Shown: piece by piece, positions 52,897 to 61,960 of the stretch
Layout: every line of letters starts with the position of its first letter
Position numbering within the stretch: the stretch's first letter is position 1
Source: SKLM01 sp964514285
GTDB lineage: Bacteria; Chloroflexota; Anaerolineae; B4-G1
NCBI GenBank assembly: GCA_964514285.1
Contig: CAZEQC010000008.1
Location: 19,578 to 83,577, forward strand
DNA length: 64,000 bases
Direction of reading: 5' to 3'
Made by a program: the position numbers and the translations under genes
The notes under the pieces: generated by a model
The model's database searches: none
Told to the model about the DNA's origin: nothing
Seen by the model: the letters and a program-made list of their open reading frames with translations, nothing else

Positions 52897-54893
52897 TACC
52901 CGTCCACCTCATACACGGCATACAGCAATCCACCATCCGCGCTCGAATAGACGCGATCCTCCACCCCATCGGGATATCGGTCCCGGACGTTCGCGAGCTC
53001 ACCCAGGCGCGCCGGATGGAAGACGAAAAGGGCTCCACGGCTCAGGTCAGGCTCTGGCGGCTCCCCCTGTCCCACCGGCGGCACGTTCATCCCAGACACG
53101 CCTCGAGCCATGAAGCGCAAGGTCCCAAAGTCCCAATAGACGAAGGGAGGGCCGTGGAGATAGACGACCTTGTCGTCGCCCTCACGCTCCAGTTGGCGCG
53201 CCAACCGTGTGGTCATTTCAGCCGTCGGGTTGCCATAGACCCGCTTGGGCGTATAAATCCAGAAGTAGTATCCCAGGTTCAGCACCACGATGGCCAACAG
53301 GCCCCCTCCAACGAGCCCTCGTATCACCAAGCGCCGAGCACCCAGAAGCCGCCGACTCAGTTTCGCCAACGCGTTCAACCCCACAGCCACCAGAAGGGCC
53401 AAAGCCGGCGTCACAATCACCAGTCGCTGACTGCTGGGGGGATTCTCGGTGATCATCCAGCCTGTCAACAACGCCGACCAAAACCAGATCAGCAGCAACG
53501 CACTTGATGGCCACCGCCAATGCACAATCGACCAGATCATCCCGACGATGAACAGAACACTGCTCACGAAGTCGAGCAACGGGATGTCGGCCCGGTACCA
53601 GAATGTCGGATCCAGCGTGTAGTTGAAGGCTGAGATCGATCGCCAGGCCTGCTGCAGCAGTAAGCTCGCTGCGCTCCGCCCTGTGATCACCTGCTCTCGA
53701 GCTAGCCAACCCGAGGCAAAGATACTCACCCGGTCAAGCCCCTCCGTGAGAGCTCCCGGATGCGCGGCATAGTGCATCAAGAGCGGAGCAGCAACCACCA
53801 AACTGCCGCCCAGGAGGACCAGCAGATGCTCTCCATAGCGTGCCAGAAAGCGATGCTCCACCGTCATCCGCCAGGTCAGGTACAGCGCTACCATGCCTCC
53901 CACCAGCCGCGCCCCGAAATAACCGTACCACCCTGCTCCGATCACCGCGCCTGCTCCACCAAAGAAGATCAGACGCCGGGAGCGCAGGCCCCGGATCAAG
54001 AGATACATCGCCATAGTCACAAGGACGCTGTCGGCGATGTTGTTCACCGCCAGGCGGCTGTAGTGCAGATGATAGTGCCCCGCGGCCAGCACCAGAGCCG
54101 CCCACCATGCCAAGCGACGGTTCCAAACCTGCCGTGCCAGAAGAAATGTGGTCAAGACACTGGCGGTGCCGATCATCGCCGAAACGGTGCGCAGGCCTGC
54201 CACCGTATCTCCAAACACGCGCATCGAAACGCCCCAAACAAGGAAGGACATGCTCGGAAACGCGAACCAGCGGGTGCTGAACGGGTTCGCCAGTCGCCCA
54301 TCGAGCATGGCTAGGCCCTCCATAGCCCACGTCCCCTCGTCGCCCCCCAAATTGGCCGGGATATGCTCCAGGTCGTACGCGCGCACCACAAAGGCGAACA
54401 CCATCAGAGCCCCCAACGCCATCAATTCTACGGTCATCGGGTCTAGCCAGCGCCTCGCCCTCACCCAATCCACCAACCGCGACCACAGCGCACGGAGATC
54501 TGAGACTGGCGGCAGAAAGGCAGACAGAAAGCTCGTCACACCTATTAGCCATAGGACCAACAAGTCGACGTAACCAGCTCCCGCAGGCCGCCGACGCGCC
54601 CACCATCCGGCATAGAGAGAGAACCCCATGCCGCCAGCCCCCATCAGCGCTCGGTGCGGGTGCTCACGCAATCTGGCGAGCCACCTTCCACCGCTCTCCC
54701 CCCCCTGACCGCGTCCTCGCTCGCTTCTCATAAAGCGCCACAGCATCAGGCTCAGTGAGAGGATTCCCGCTGTCCAGACCAGGACCCCATCCCAGAGGTA
54801 CTGGCGCCGATACGTGAAGTAGAACTGGCCCAGGAAAGCCAGGATCACACCCACGACGAGCAATACAGCCGCCGCTCGATCTTTCCTACCCAT
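52896..54893 (-). CDS. GT39-like polytopic membrane glycosyltransferase
   Basis: This protein of about 665 residues shows YDLEHIPANLGGDEGTWAMEGLAML with the acidic DE motif of the PMT/ArnT family, PFSTRWFAFPSMSFLVWG, and HYSRLAVNNIADS, followed by about 12 helices and a C-terminal soluble domain. ATG 54893 with GGGAAG before it is chosen over the longer frame. It overlaps the giant protein gene. Confidence 0.87.
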   Translation of the reverse strand: MGRKDRAAAVLLVVGVILAFLGQFYFTYRRQYLWDGVLVWTAGILSLSLMLWRFMRSERGRGQGGESGGRWLARLREHPHRALMGAGGMGFSLYAGWWARRRPAGAGYVDLLVLWLIGVTSFLSAFLPPVSDLRALWSRLVDWVRARRWLDPMTVELMALGALMVFAFVVRAYDLEHIPANLGGDEGTWAMEGLAMLDGRLANPFSTRWFAFPSMSFLVWGVSMRVFGDTVAGLRTVSAMIGTASVLTTFLLARQVWNRRLAWWAALVLAAGHYHLHYSRLAVNNIADSVLVTMAMYLLIRGLRSRRLIFFGGAGAVIGAGWYGYFGARLVGGMVALYLTWRMTVEHRFLARYGEHLLVLLGGSLVVAAPLLMHYAAHPGALTEGLDRVSIFASGWLAREQVITGRSAASLLLQQAWRSISAFNYTLDPTFWYRADIPLLDFVSSVLFIVGMIWSIVHWRWPSSALLLIWFWSALLTGWMITENPPSSQRLVIVTPALALLVAVGLNALAKLSRRLLGARRLVIRGLVGGGLLAIVVLNLGYYFWIYTPKRVYGNPTAEMTTRLARQLEREGDDKVVYLHGPPFVYWDFGTLRFMARGVSGMNVPPVGQGEPPEPDLSRGALFVFHPARLGELANVRDRYPDGVEDRVYSSADGGLLYAVYEVDG

Positions 54894-54949
54894 ACTTCCC
54901 TGCTCCCAGCCCCCCGTCCCGGGGGCGACCCGATGCAGCACCGATAGGT

Positions 54950-56107
54950 CTATTCGTCGAGCAGCCTCTCGAACAGCCCCTCATAGGTCTTCGCTGTGCG
55001 TTCCGTGGACCAGCGCTCGCTGATCTCCTCTCGCGGTCGCACGTACGCCTCTCGGTGACGCACCACGTCGATGATCGCCTCTGCCAGCGCCGCACTGTCG
55101 CCTATCGGAACCACCTTACCCATGCCCGACTGCACCACCGGCTGCCGCACACCTGGCAAATCACTGGCAATCGAAGGTGTGCCGCATAGCATCGCCTCCA
55201 CCTGCACCAACCCGAACGACTCAGTGGAATTCAGGCTGGGCACCACCAGCACGTCCAGATTCGGGTAGAATGCGGCCATCTGGATCGGCCTGAGGACCCC
55301 CAGGAAGCTCCAGTGGTCCTCATACTTGCGGAACAGAGGGGCCAGCCGCTGGGCAACAGCCTCCTCTCCCATGACGTCGCGGTACTGACCGGCGAACAGC
55401 ACGCGCGCCTCCGGATACACCTCCAGAACGCGCGGCAGCGCGTCAAGCAACACCTCGACGCCCTTCTCCGCCGCCAGACGGGCCGCCATACCGATCACCG
55501 GGCCTCCCTCGTCCAGGTCGTGCATCTTCTGGAAGGCCGCCACCGCCCCCTCGCCGATCTCCGGCAGCTCCACCGGCGGCGGGATCACCTCGATCTTGTC
55601 GCTGAACCGCTGCAGGAACGGCGAGTGCTCGGCAAAGTCCTCGGTGTATGCCACCACCCGATCGGTCAGACGACCGGCGAGCCGGTTCATCACGTGCACC
55701 ACCTGGTTCACGACCCGGTTGAAGAGCCCCGGCGGGAGCTTCAGGTCGCAGTGGTAGGTCAGCGTGGTCGGCTTCCCGAATAGTCGCCCGCGCGCCGCCA
55801 CGCCCGCCGCGTCGAACTGCGGCAGATGGAGACAGACCACGTCGTGCTCCAGCACCAGCCGCGTCGCCCACAGCCCAAACGTCGGCATGATGACGCCCTT
55901 GCTGATGCGGAACAGCACCGGAACGCGCACCACCCGAACCCCATCTTCCATCGTGTCGACCGGATGAGAGCGCGAAACGTGCGTATGGGACGTCATCACC
56001 GTCACCTCGTGCCCCCGGGCCACCAACCCCCTCGCCAGCCGCTCAGCATAGATCGTCAGCCCGCTCGTATGCGGGCGGTAGTAAGTGAGAACAATCAATA
56101 CTTTCAT
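54950..56107 (-). CDS. GT4 family glycosyltransferase
   Basis: This 385-residue GT-B enzyme has an N-terminal acceptor domain (LTYYRPHTSGLTIYAERLARGL) and a C-terminal nucleotide-sugar domain with GMAARLAAEKGVEVLLDAL and the EX7E-type region NSTESFGLVQVEAM. It is cytoplasmic, retaining, and probably builds the polyprenyl-linked glycan of this cluster. The donor sugar is not predictable. Confidence 0.92.
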   Translation of the reverse strand: MKVLIVLTYYRPHTSGLTIYAERLARGLVARGHEVTVMTSHTHVSRSHPVDTMEDGVRVVRVPVLFRISKGVIMPTFGLWATRLVLEHDVVCLHLPQFDAAGVAARGRLFGKPTTLTYHCDLKLPPGLFNRVVNQVVHVMNRLAGRLTDRVVAYTEDFAEHSPFLQRFSDKIEVIPPPVELPEIGEGAVAAFQKMHDLDEGGPVIGMAARLAAEKGVEVLLDALPRVLEVYPEARVLFAGQYRDVMGEEAVAQRLAPLFRKYEDHWSFLGVLRPIQMAAFYPNLDVLVVPSLNSTESFGLVQVEAMLCGTPSIASDLPGVRQPVVQSGMGKVVPIGDSAALAEAIIDVVRHREAYVRPREEISERWSTERTAKTYEGLFERLLDE

Positions 56108-56152
56108 AAACGCTCGTCTCTAGCCACCTTCTGGAACGATCTCCAATCAAGC

Positions 56153-57178
56153 CTACGCGAATAAGTCCTTGTTCGACACCACCCACTCGTACAGCCGCCG
56201 CACGCCCTCCTCGACCCCAACCTCGGGCCGCCACCCCAGATCCTCTCCAGCCTTCCGAATGTCAGACACGTAGATGCGCTGATCCCCCGGACGCCAGTCA
56301 TCATAGGAGACCGGGATGGCCTGCCCAACCAGCTCCTCCAAGAGCGGCTGGAACTCCGCCCAGATCGACATCGTATGCTGCGGGCCGCCCCCGATATTGT
56401 AGACGCTTCCTGCCGCCGATTCGATCCGCTCGACAGCGGCATCGTACGCGTCTAGAAGATCGTCGATGTAGAGCACGTCGCGCACTTGTTTGCCATCGCC
56501 ATAGATCGTGATCGGCTCGCCCTGCACAGCCGCGATGACGAACCACGCCACCCACCCCTGGTCCTCCACGCCCATCTGCCGCGGACCGTAGATGCACGAC
56601 TGGCGAAAGACCACCGTCGGCAGGCCGTAAATCCGCGCGTAATCCCGCACGTACTGATCACCCGCCCCCTTGGAGCACCCGTAGGGCGAGTGGAAATCGA
56701 GCGGCTGCGCCTCGGAGACACCGTAGGGACGATCGCCGTACCTGTACCGGGTCTCCTCCTCCAACACGGTCGTCTCCTCCATCCCCCCATAAACCTTGTT
56801 CGTGGAGGCGTAGAGGACCGCCGGTTCCGTCTCGGCCCGTCTCGCGGCCTCTACCACGTTGAACGTGCCCAGGGCGTTCTCCTCGAAATCCGACCGTGGA
56901 TCCTCCACCGAGGTGGTCACTGCCGTCTGCCCCGCCAGATGCACCACCACCTCCACGCCCTCCATCGCCTCGAGCAGGCTCTCTCCGTCGCGCACGTCCT
57001 CCACCATCAAGCGGAAAGCCCCGATCCCGTGCTCCCTGCGCAGCCAGGCCACGTTCGCGTCAGCACCTCGCCGTGACAGGTTGTCGTAGATGATCACGTC
57101 GTCACCTCGACCTAGCAGTCGATGGACGTAGTTGCAGCCGATGAAACCCGCTCCGCCAGTGACCAGATATCTAGCCAT
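56153..57178 (-). CDS. NAD-dependent sugar epimerase, CDP-paratose 2-epimerase-like
   Basis: This 341-residue extended SDR has the Rossmann motif VTGGAGFIGCN, then IYDNLSRRGADANVAWLRR, typical of CDP-paratose/tyvelose epimerases, and the catalytic YxxxK in SPYGCSK. VFRQSCIYGPRQMGVEDQGWVAWFV and GDGKQVRDVLYIDDL also match. ATG 57178 has GGAG upstream; the longer frame upstream is a shadow of the flippase gene. The precise sugar is inferred only from motif style. Confidence 0.88.
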   Translation of the reverse strand: MARYLVTGGAGFIGCNYVHRLLGRGDDVIIYDNLSRRGADANVAWLRREHGIGAFRLMVEDVRDGESLLEAMEGVEVVVHLAGQTAVTTSVEDPRSDFEENALGTFNVVEAARRAETEPAVLYASTNKVYGGMEETTVLEEETRYRYGDRPYGVSEAQPLDFHSPYGCSKGAGDQYVRDYARIYGLPTVVFRQSCIYGPRQMGVEDQGWVAWFVIAAVQGEPITIYGDGKQVRDVLYIDDLLDAYDAAVERIESAAGSVYNIGGGPQHTMSIWAEFQPLLEELVGQAIPVSYDDWRPGDQRIYVSDIRKAGEDLGWRPEVGVEEGVRRLYEWVVSNKDLFA

Positions 57179-57189
57179 CGAAACTCCGT

Positions 57190-58191
57190 TCACTCCCTCA
57201 CCGCTGTCGCCTCCGCGACCTCGCGGCCCTCGACGCGTAGTTGTGCAAACGATAGATTCTGACGCACTAGACCCACCAGGCCCAGCACACACATCACCAC
57301 GTACTGAAAGGCGTGGGAGGCAAAGGCAATCAACACCGCCGACTCCACTGCCACGCCAAAGGGAAGCTGAAGCGCATATCGCGCTACTGAGTGGAAGACC
57401 CCCACCGCGCCGGGCGACGACGGCAGCGCCATCCCCAGAGCGGTCGCGCAGGTAAGAAAGCTCGCCTCCACCAGAGATGGACGCTCGATGAAGGCCCACA
57501 TGATCGACAGATAATGCCCCACCGTCAGGATCCACGTGGCCATCGACCAGCCAATCAAAGCAGCCGCACGACGGACCGAGCGAAGGGCGACGACGCCCTC
57601 CAGCATGCCGTCGAACCATCCCAGCCACCGCTCCTGGTCGACCCACGACACCCGTTCCAGAGCCCACTCGACCGCCAATCGGGCCCAGCCCGGTCGTACC
57701 GCCATCAAGACGAGCACGCCCATCGCGCCTAACCCCAGCGCCGCTCCCAGCAGGCCGGCGTCCCGCGTCCACCCCACATCCCCCACGAAGGGCACGGTGA
57801 CTGCCAGCAGCACCACGATGGTCAGCATGTCGAGAACCCGCTCGACGACGACGGTCGAAAGCGCCGCGCTGATCTTGACTCTGCCGTTCAGCCCAATCGC
57901 CACCGCCCGCGCAGGATCCCCCAATCGGAACGGAAGCACATTGCTGATCAGATACCCGATGTTCGTCACCCAGAAGGCCGTGCCCAACCCCACCCGCGTG
58001 CCCAAGAGGACGCGCCAACGCGCCGATCGTGTGAACAGATATCCCAGAAGGGCCGTGCCCGCCGGCAAGAGATAGCGCCAATCAGCGCGCTGCAGAGCTC
58101 CCCCTGCCCGCGACCACTCAATGCCGGCGATGGCTAAAGCGAGGCAGATGAGGCTGATAAGGATACCAAGGGCTACCTTCCACTTTCGCAC
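57190..58191 (-). CDS. LPG-synthase-TM/UPF0104 flippase-like membrane protein
   Basis: This 333-residue protein has about eight helices and the family motifs RSARWRVLL, IGYLISNVLPFRLGDPARA, STVVVERVLDM and ALPSSPGAVGVFHSVARYAL. Related domains are found in MprF and AglD-type glycan enzymes and may flip lipid-linked substrates. The GTG start lies only about eight bases after a TATAAT box, so the message may be nearly leaderless. Confidence 0.87.
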   Translation of the reverse strand: MRKWKVALGILISLICLALAIAGIEWSRAGGALQRADWRYLLPAGTALLGYLFTRSARWRVLLGTRVGLGTAFWVTNIGYLISNVLPFRLGDPARAVAIGLNGRVKISAALSTVVVERVLDMLTIVVLLAVTVPFVGDVGWTRDAGLLGAALGLGAMGVLVLMAVRPGWARLAVEWALERVSWVDQERWLGWFDGMLEGVVALRSVRRAAALIGWSMATWILTVGHYLSIMWAFIERPSLVEASFLTCATALGMALPSSPGAVGVFHSVARYALQLPFGVAVESAVLIAFASHAFQYVVMCVLGLVGLVRQNLSFAQLRVEGREVAEATAVRE

Positions 58192-58199
58192 AGCAGCTG

Positions 58200-58228
58200 A
58201 TTATACCATCAGGACCCCAGTGCCGCAA
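58200..58228 (-). promoter_or_regulatory. promoter of the flippase-like gene
   Basis: On the minus strand TTGCGG (58228-58223) and a perfect TATAAT (58205-58200) are separated by 17 bases. The expected transcription start is within about two to three bases of the GTG at 58191. Confidence 0.6.
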
Positions 58229-58236
58229 TGATTGAT

Positions 58237-59901
58237 TCATCGCACCGCCTCGAAGACCATCACCTGCGGGTGGTCGTAGACCACGAAGCTCTCGTCTAAC
58301 CTCCCCAGCCGAACCACGCTACCCCCACCGGGCCGGCACGCCTCGGGCAACGAGAACGGTAGCTCGACCGTTGGATCGTCAAGCAGCCGAAACGCTCCCA
58401 ACCGAGGATAGCGAGAGAAGCAGGCCGCCAGCTCAAAGCCTGCTTCACCGCTGAACAGGCGCTCGTAGTAGTCCAGGCCCGACGCATGACGAACGGGCCA
58501 GCGTGCCAGGGCCCCGTAGCCCCGCCGGCTGGCCACCACCACGTAGTCTGCTTGCTCCAGGACGCCCCCCAGGACCTCCCACGTCTCCGTGGTCGCCACC
58601 TCGAAGATCGGCAGCTCCCGCAGCACGTAGCCGTGGCTCCCTGCATCCAGGGGCAAGGGATGATCCCAGGCCTCGACGGCCACGGTTGCTCCTCGCTCAA
58701 CTTGGTCATAGAACCAGTCAGAAGCCTGCACCCATGGATGCGGCGCGCGATACATGGCCGCCAGGGCCAGGGACCGAAGAAGGAGCGCCCCCAACAGGAC
58801 GCCCGACACCATCGAAAGGAGGAAGCGACGCCCGCGTGCCAGACGGACCACCAGCCCGGCGGCGTACACGGCCAGTATGGGGAGCAGCGGCAGCAGATAG
58901 CGCGGAAACTTGGTGTACAGGCCGCCGACGAAGGCGAAGAAAGACACCGCCCAGGCCAGCAGGACCCACCGCCCCGGCTGGAGATCCTCCCACACAGCCC
59001 GCCCAGCCTCCATGGCCAACCCGACCACGGCCGCCGAGCCCATCAGCCACCCCATACCCCAGCGCAGCTGCTGCACCAGCGGATAGACGTAGGGCACTGT
59101 CCCCCGGTACTGGCGCGTGTAGGGCACGTCCAGCGTCCCACGAACGATGGCCGCCTGCCTCGCCACATTGGTCAGAAATGTGCCCGGCTCGACGACGGTG
59201 AACGGATTCGTGGCCAGGAACGCCAGCCCAGCGCCCACCCCGCAGCGCAAGACCGCTTTCCGCTGCTCCTTCCCCGTCCTCGCGTACGAACACGCCACAC
59301 CCAGGGGCACCACCAGCAGCCCCGCTGTCACCTTCGTGCCCACGGCCAACCCAGCCCACAGCCCGGCCACCCACCCATCCACCGGCTGCCTCTCCTGGGC
59401 GAACCGCACCGCGAACAGCAGGGCGCCGACGACGAAAAAGGCCAGCGGGACGTCCACGGTGTAGAAGTGCGCCTGCTGGACGTGGGCCACCATCAGCGCC
59501 ACGAACGCCGCCCCCAACAGCCCCACGTCCTCGCCGCACACCCATCGCCCCAACCCAAAGGTCAGCGCTACCGTGCCCACGTCGAAGGCCGCCGATAGAA
59601 CCCTGCCAACCAGCAGCGGATCCAGCCCGCGAACAAGAGCGCTGGCCGCGGCGAGCAGGTAGAGCGGCAGGTGCCCATACGCCACATCCGACGCGGCGTC
59701 GAAGGGGTTGAGACGGTCTGGAAACGAGAGACGGCTGGCGACGTCGACGATATACCGCTCGTCCGGGTGGGCGCCGATCTGCTGGTCCCAGTTGAGCCCA
59801 TGGAGGCGGAAGGCGGCCGCGATCAGCAGCACGCCCAGGAGCGCCGCCCGGACAGCGTACCGATCCGTCGCGGTGCGACGCGAACCGTCGACGCTAGTCA
59901 C
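58237..59901 (-). CDS. GT39-like polytopic membrane glycosyltransferase
   Basis: This 554-residue protein has RLHGLNWDQQIGAHPDERYI with the acidic DE motif, AYGHLPLYLLAAASALV and VQQAHFYTVDVPLAFF, typical of the PMT/ArnT family. About 11 helices are followed by a soluble end whose last residues (FVVYDHPQVMVFE) closely resemble the corresponding part of the giant protein at 48250-52896 (FSVYDHPRVLIFR), so the two are related by duplication. GTG 59901 overlaps the DUF4012 gene by eight bases. Confidence 0.87.
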   Translation of the reverse strand: MTSVDGSRRTATDRYAVRAALLGVLLIAAAFRLHGLNWDQQIGAHPDERYIVDVASRLSFPDRLNPFDAASDVAYGHLPLYLLAAASALVRGLDPLLVGRVLSAAFDVGTVALTFGLGRWVCGEDVGLLGAAFVALMVAHVQQAHFYTVDVPLAFFVVGALLFAVRFAQERQPVDGWVAGLWAGLAVGTKVTAGLLVVPLGVACSYARTGKEQRKAVLRCGVGAGLAFLATNPFTVVEPGTFLTNVARQAAIVRGTLDVPYTRQYRGTVPYVYPLVQQLRWGMGWLMGSAAVVGLAMEAGRAVWEDLQPGRWVLLAWAVSFFAFVGGLYTKFPRYLLPLLPILAVYAAGLVVRLARGRRFLLSMVSGVLLGALLLRSLALAAMYRAPHPWVQASDWFYDQVERGATVAVEAWDHPLPLDAGSHGYVLRELPIFEVATTETWEVLGGVLEQADYVVVASRRGYGALARWPVRHASGLDYYERLFSGEAGFELAACFSRYPRLGAFRLLDDPTVELPFSLPEACRPGGGSVVRLGRLDESFVVYDHPQVMVFEAVR

Positions 59902-61894
59902 GCCCGCCGCGCCGCCACGTCACGTCCAGCGTCAGGTCAGTCCTCAGCGCCAACGCGTACACCAGGCGGCCGCCGACGCGCTCGCTGGGCGGCGGATCCG
60001 CGCTCACCACCCTGGCCCCCGCCGGTAGCTCCAGGGTCGCCGCCAGCGGCCGAGCGTCCGTCCCAGGCTGCTTCTGCACCACGAGCCTGTACCGCCAGCC
60101 CCTCTCCGTCTGCTCCAGTGTCGCCTCCGGGAGGGCGTAGGAGAACGTCGTCTCCAGCTGCTCCCCCGGCCGCATCACCAGGAACGTGGCAAAGACCGCC
60201 TTGCCCAGCTCTCCCTCCGCGATGTCGACCACGCCCCGCTGACGCTCCCCAGAAAGGAGAATGCTCCCCGGCACCGGATGCGGCGTCGCGCCCAGCAGCT
60301 CCGCGCCCGGCCGGGCGTAGACCCGCACGTAGTCGTAGTAGCAGCGCCGGGTCATACCCTCGTAGGTGGCATCGTAGCGCGACTCCTGGCTGCACGGCCC
60401 GCTCCAATCCTCCACCGGATGGCGGTGATGCACCGTCAACGTCGCCCGCGGTTGTGCCGGATCCCTCAGATCGACCGCGTACGCCACGCGCTCCTCAACC
60501 ACAGCGTTGACCTTGTTGAACCCCATGTTGGTGTCCACCACCATCAGGTAGTCGCCGGGAGAGCGCGCCAGCGCCCCATCCCAGCCCAAGGTACGCACCA
60601 TCTCCGCGGCCTCCTGATCCTCCAGGTAGACCAGCAGGTGCTTCTCCTCCAGCGCCCGGTGCGCCGCGTAGCCCAAGCCCACCACTTGCTCCCAGGTCAC
60701 ACCCCGCTGCACCTTCTCCATCGTCGCGTCGAGCACGTCGGCCATGACGTCTTTCCGATTCCGCCACCAGTCGGCGTCGGCCGACCCTCCCGGCGCCCAC
60801 GCCTGCCGCGCTACCTCCAGCACGTTCTGGCCCGTCACCGGTCGATCGACGCCCTCAATCGTCAGCGGGCTCAACGGCCCCAGCAGCAGGCTGATGGCCC
60901 GCTGATCCAGAGCGATGACGCCATCGACCTCCGCGTCGTCACGGCTGATCATATACAGCTCGATGGCCTTTCGCGCCGCGGTCGGGAAATCGGGGCTCCA
61001 GTTACTGTCGCGGAACACCCACAAGTCCGCCAGCATGAGCTCCCGCAACGGCGTCGGCGGATCGGGATACGGACGGGAGAAATCATCGATCGCGTAGCTG
61101 TCCTCAAACGCCATCGACGCCACCCTTCCGCCCTCCACGCGTACCTCCGTCACGCCGCTGATGAAGCCGCCGGTAGCGCGCAGCTCGTCCTCGTTCTGCA
61201 CCAGCAGCAGGTAGGTCCGCGGCCCCTCGGCGCCCAGCAACTCCGGCGCCACCAACGCCGCCCGCGCCCCCTCCTCCATCAGCGGCAGCGCGCGGTCCAT
61301 CTGCTCCATCCACCCCTGGACCCGAGGATGGAACGCCTCGACGTCCAGCCGCTCCCGCTCCGCCCGCGCCTCCTGGATAACGCCCAACGCCTCCTCGAAC
61401 TGCGAGCGTGACTCGGCCAGGATCGTCACCGCCTGCGCCATCAGCGCCACGCTGTTCGACGTCCCGTCCCCGTCCGCCTCGCTCAGCACCGGCATCAGCG
61501 GATCGACCATCATCTCACCGGCCGCCGTCAGATCGATCGCCATGTCCAGCAGCGTCGGCGCCGCCTCGATCGTCGCACCGTAGGCCGGCACCCAGCCCAG
61601 ATGCGGCGCCAGTCCCAGGAAAGGCCCGGCGGCCGCCTCCAGCGCCTCCACGTCGCTTCGCGTCTTGCGGACCAGGGAGACGCCCTCGCCCACGTCAACC
61701 CCCTGCGCGGCCCCGGGCCCACCCTCAATCAGAGCCCGCGCGGCTGCAAGGTCGGCCTGCACCCTGGCCGCAGCCCGCCCGATGCGGAAGAGCCGCCATC
61801 CGAACCAGACTGCGCCGATCAGGAGCAGCGCTAGGACGCCCTGCTTCGCCACCCGCGGCCAATCACGTCGACGCCTACGATGATCACCAGTCAT
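59894..61894 (-). CDS. DUF4012 family membrane-anchored protein
   Basis: This protein of about 666 residues has one N-terminal helix (about 17-38) and a long extracytoplasmic part. The DUF4012 pattern is clear: GAEGPRTYLLLVQNEDELRATGGFISGV, DWWRNRKDVMADVLD, and GDYLMVVDTNMGFNKVNAVV, ending in beta-rich sequence. The family is found with exopolysaccharide genes in Actinobacteria and Chloroflexi, function unknown. ATG 61894 is preferred; a GTG at 61927 is possible. Confidence 0.87.
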   Translation of the reverse strand: MTGDHRRRRRDWPRVAKQGVLALLLIGAVWFGWRLFRIGRAAARVQADLAAARALIEGGPGAAQGVDVGEGVSLVRKTRSDVEALEAAAGPFLGLAPHLGWVPAYGATIEAAPTLLDMAIDLTAAGEMMVDPLMPVLSEADGDGTSNSVALMAQAVTILAESRSQFEEALGVIQEARAERERLDVEAFHPRVQGWMEQMDRALPLMEEGARAALVAPELLGAEGPRTYLLLVQNEDELRATGGFISGVTEVRVEGGRVASMAFEDSYAIDDFSRPYPDPPTPLRELMLADLWVFRDSNWSPDFPTAARKAIELYMISRDDAEVDGVIALDQRAISLLLGPLSPLTIEGVDRPVTGQNVLEVARQAWAPGGSADADWWRNRKDVMADVLDATMEKVQRGVTWEQVVGLGYAAHRALEEKHLLVYLEDQEAAEMVRTLGWDGALARSPGDYLMVVDTNMGFNKVNAVVEERVAYAVDLRDPAQPRATLTVHHRHPVEDWSGPCSQESRYDATYEGMTRRCYYDYVRVYARPGAELLGATPHPVPGSILLSGERQRGVVDIAEGELGKAVFATFLVMRPGEQLETTFSYALPEATLEQTERGWRYRLVVQKQPGTDARPLAATLELPAGARVVSADPPPSERVGGRLVYALALRTDLTLDVTWRRGGRD

Positions 61895-61960
61895 AACGTT
61901 GTCCCATCTCAAGTTTCCTCTGGCCACTGGCCCGCCGCCAGCCGGCCCTGCTCGCCGTCC

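Noticed and set aside
57179..58081. long upstream extension of the epimerase frame
   Set aside because: It lies inside the flippase-like gene; the epimerase Rossmann motif starts at the ATG at 57178 with a ribosome site.
58486..59598. 370-codon plus-strand open frame
   Set aside because: It runs antisense to the GT39 gene and has the histidine/arginine/glutamine-rich composition of a shadow frame.
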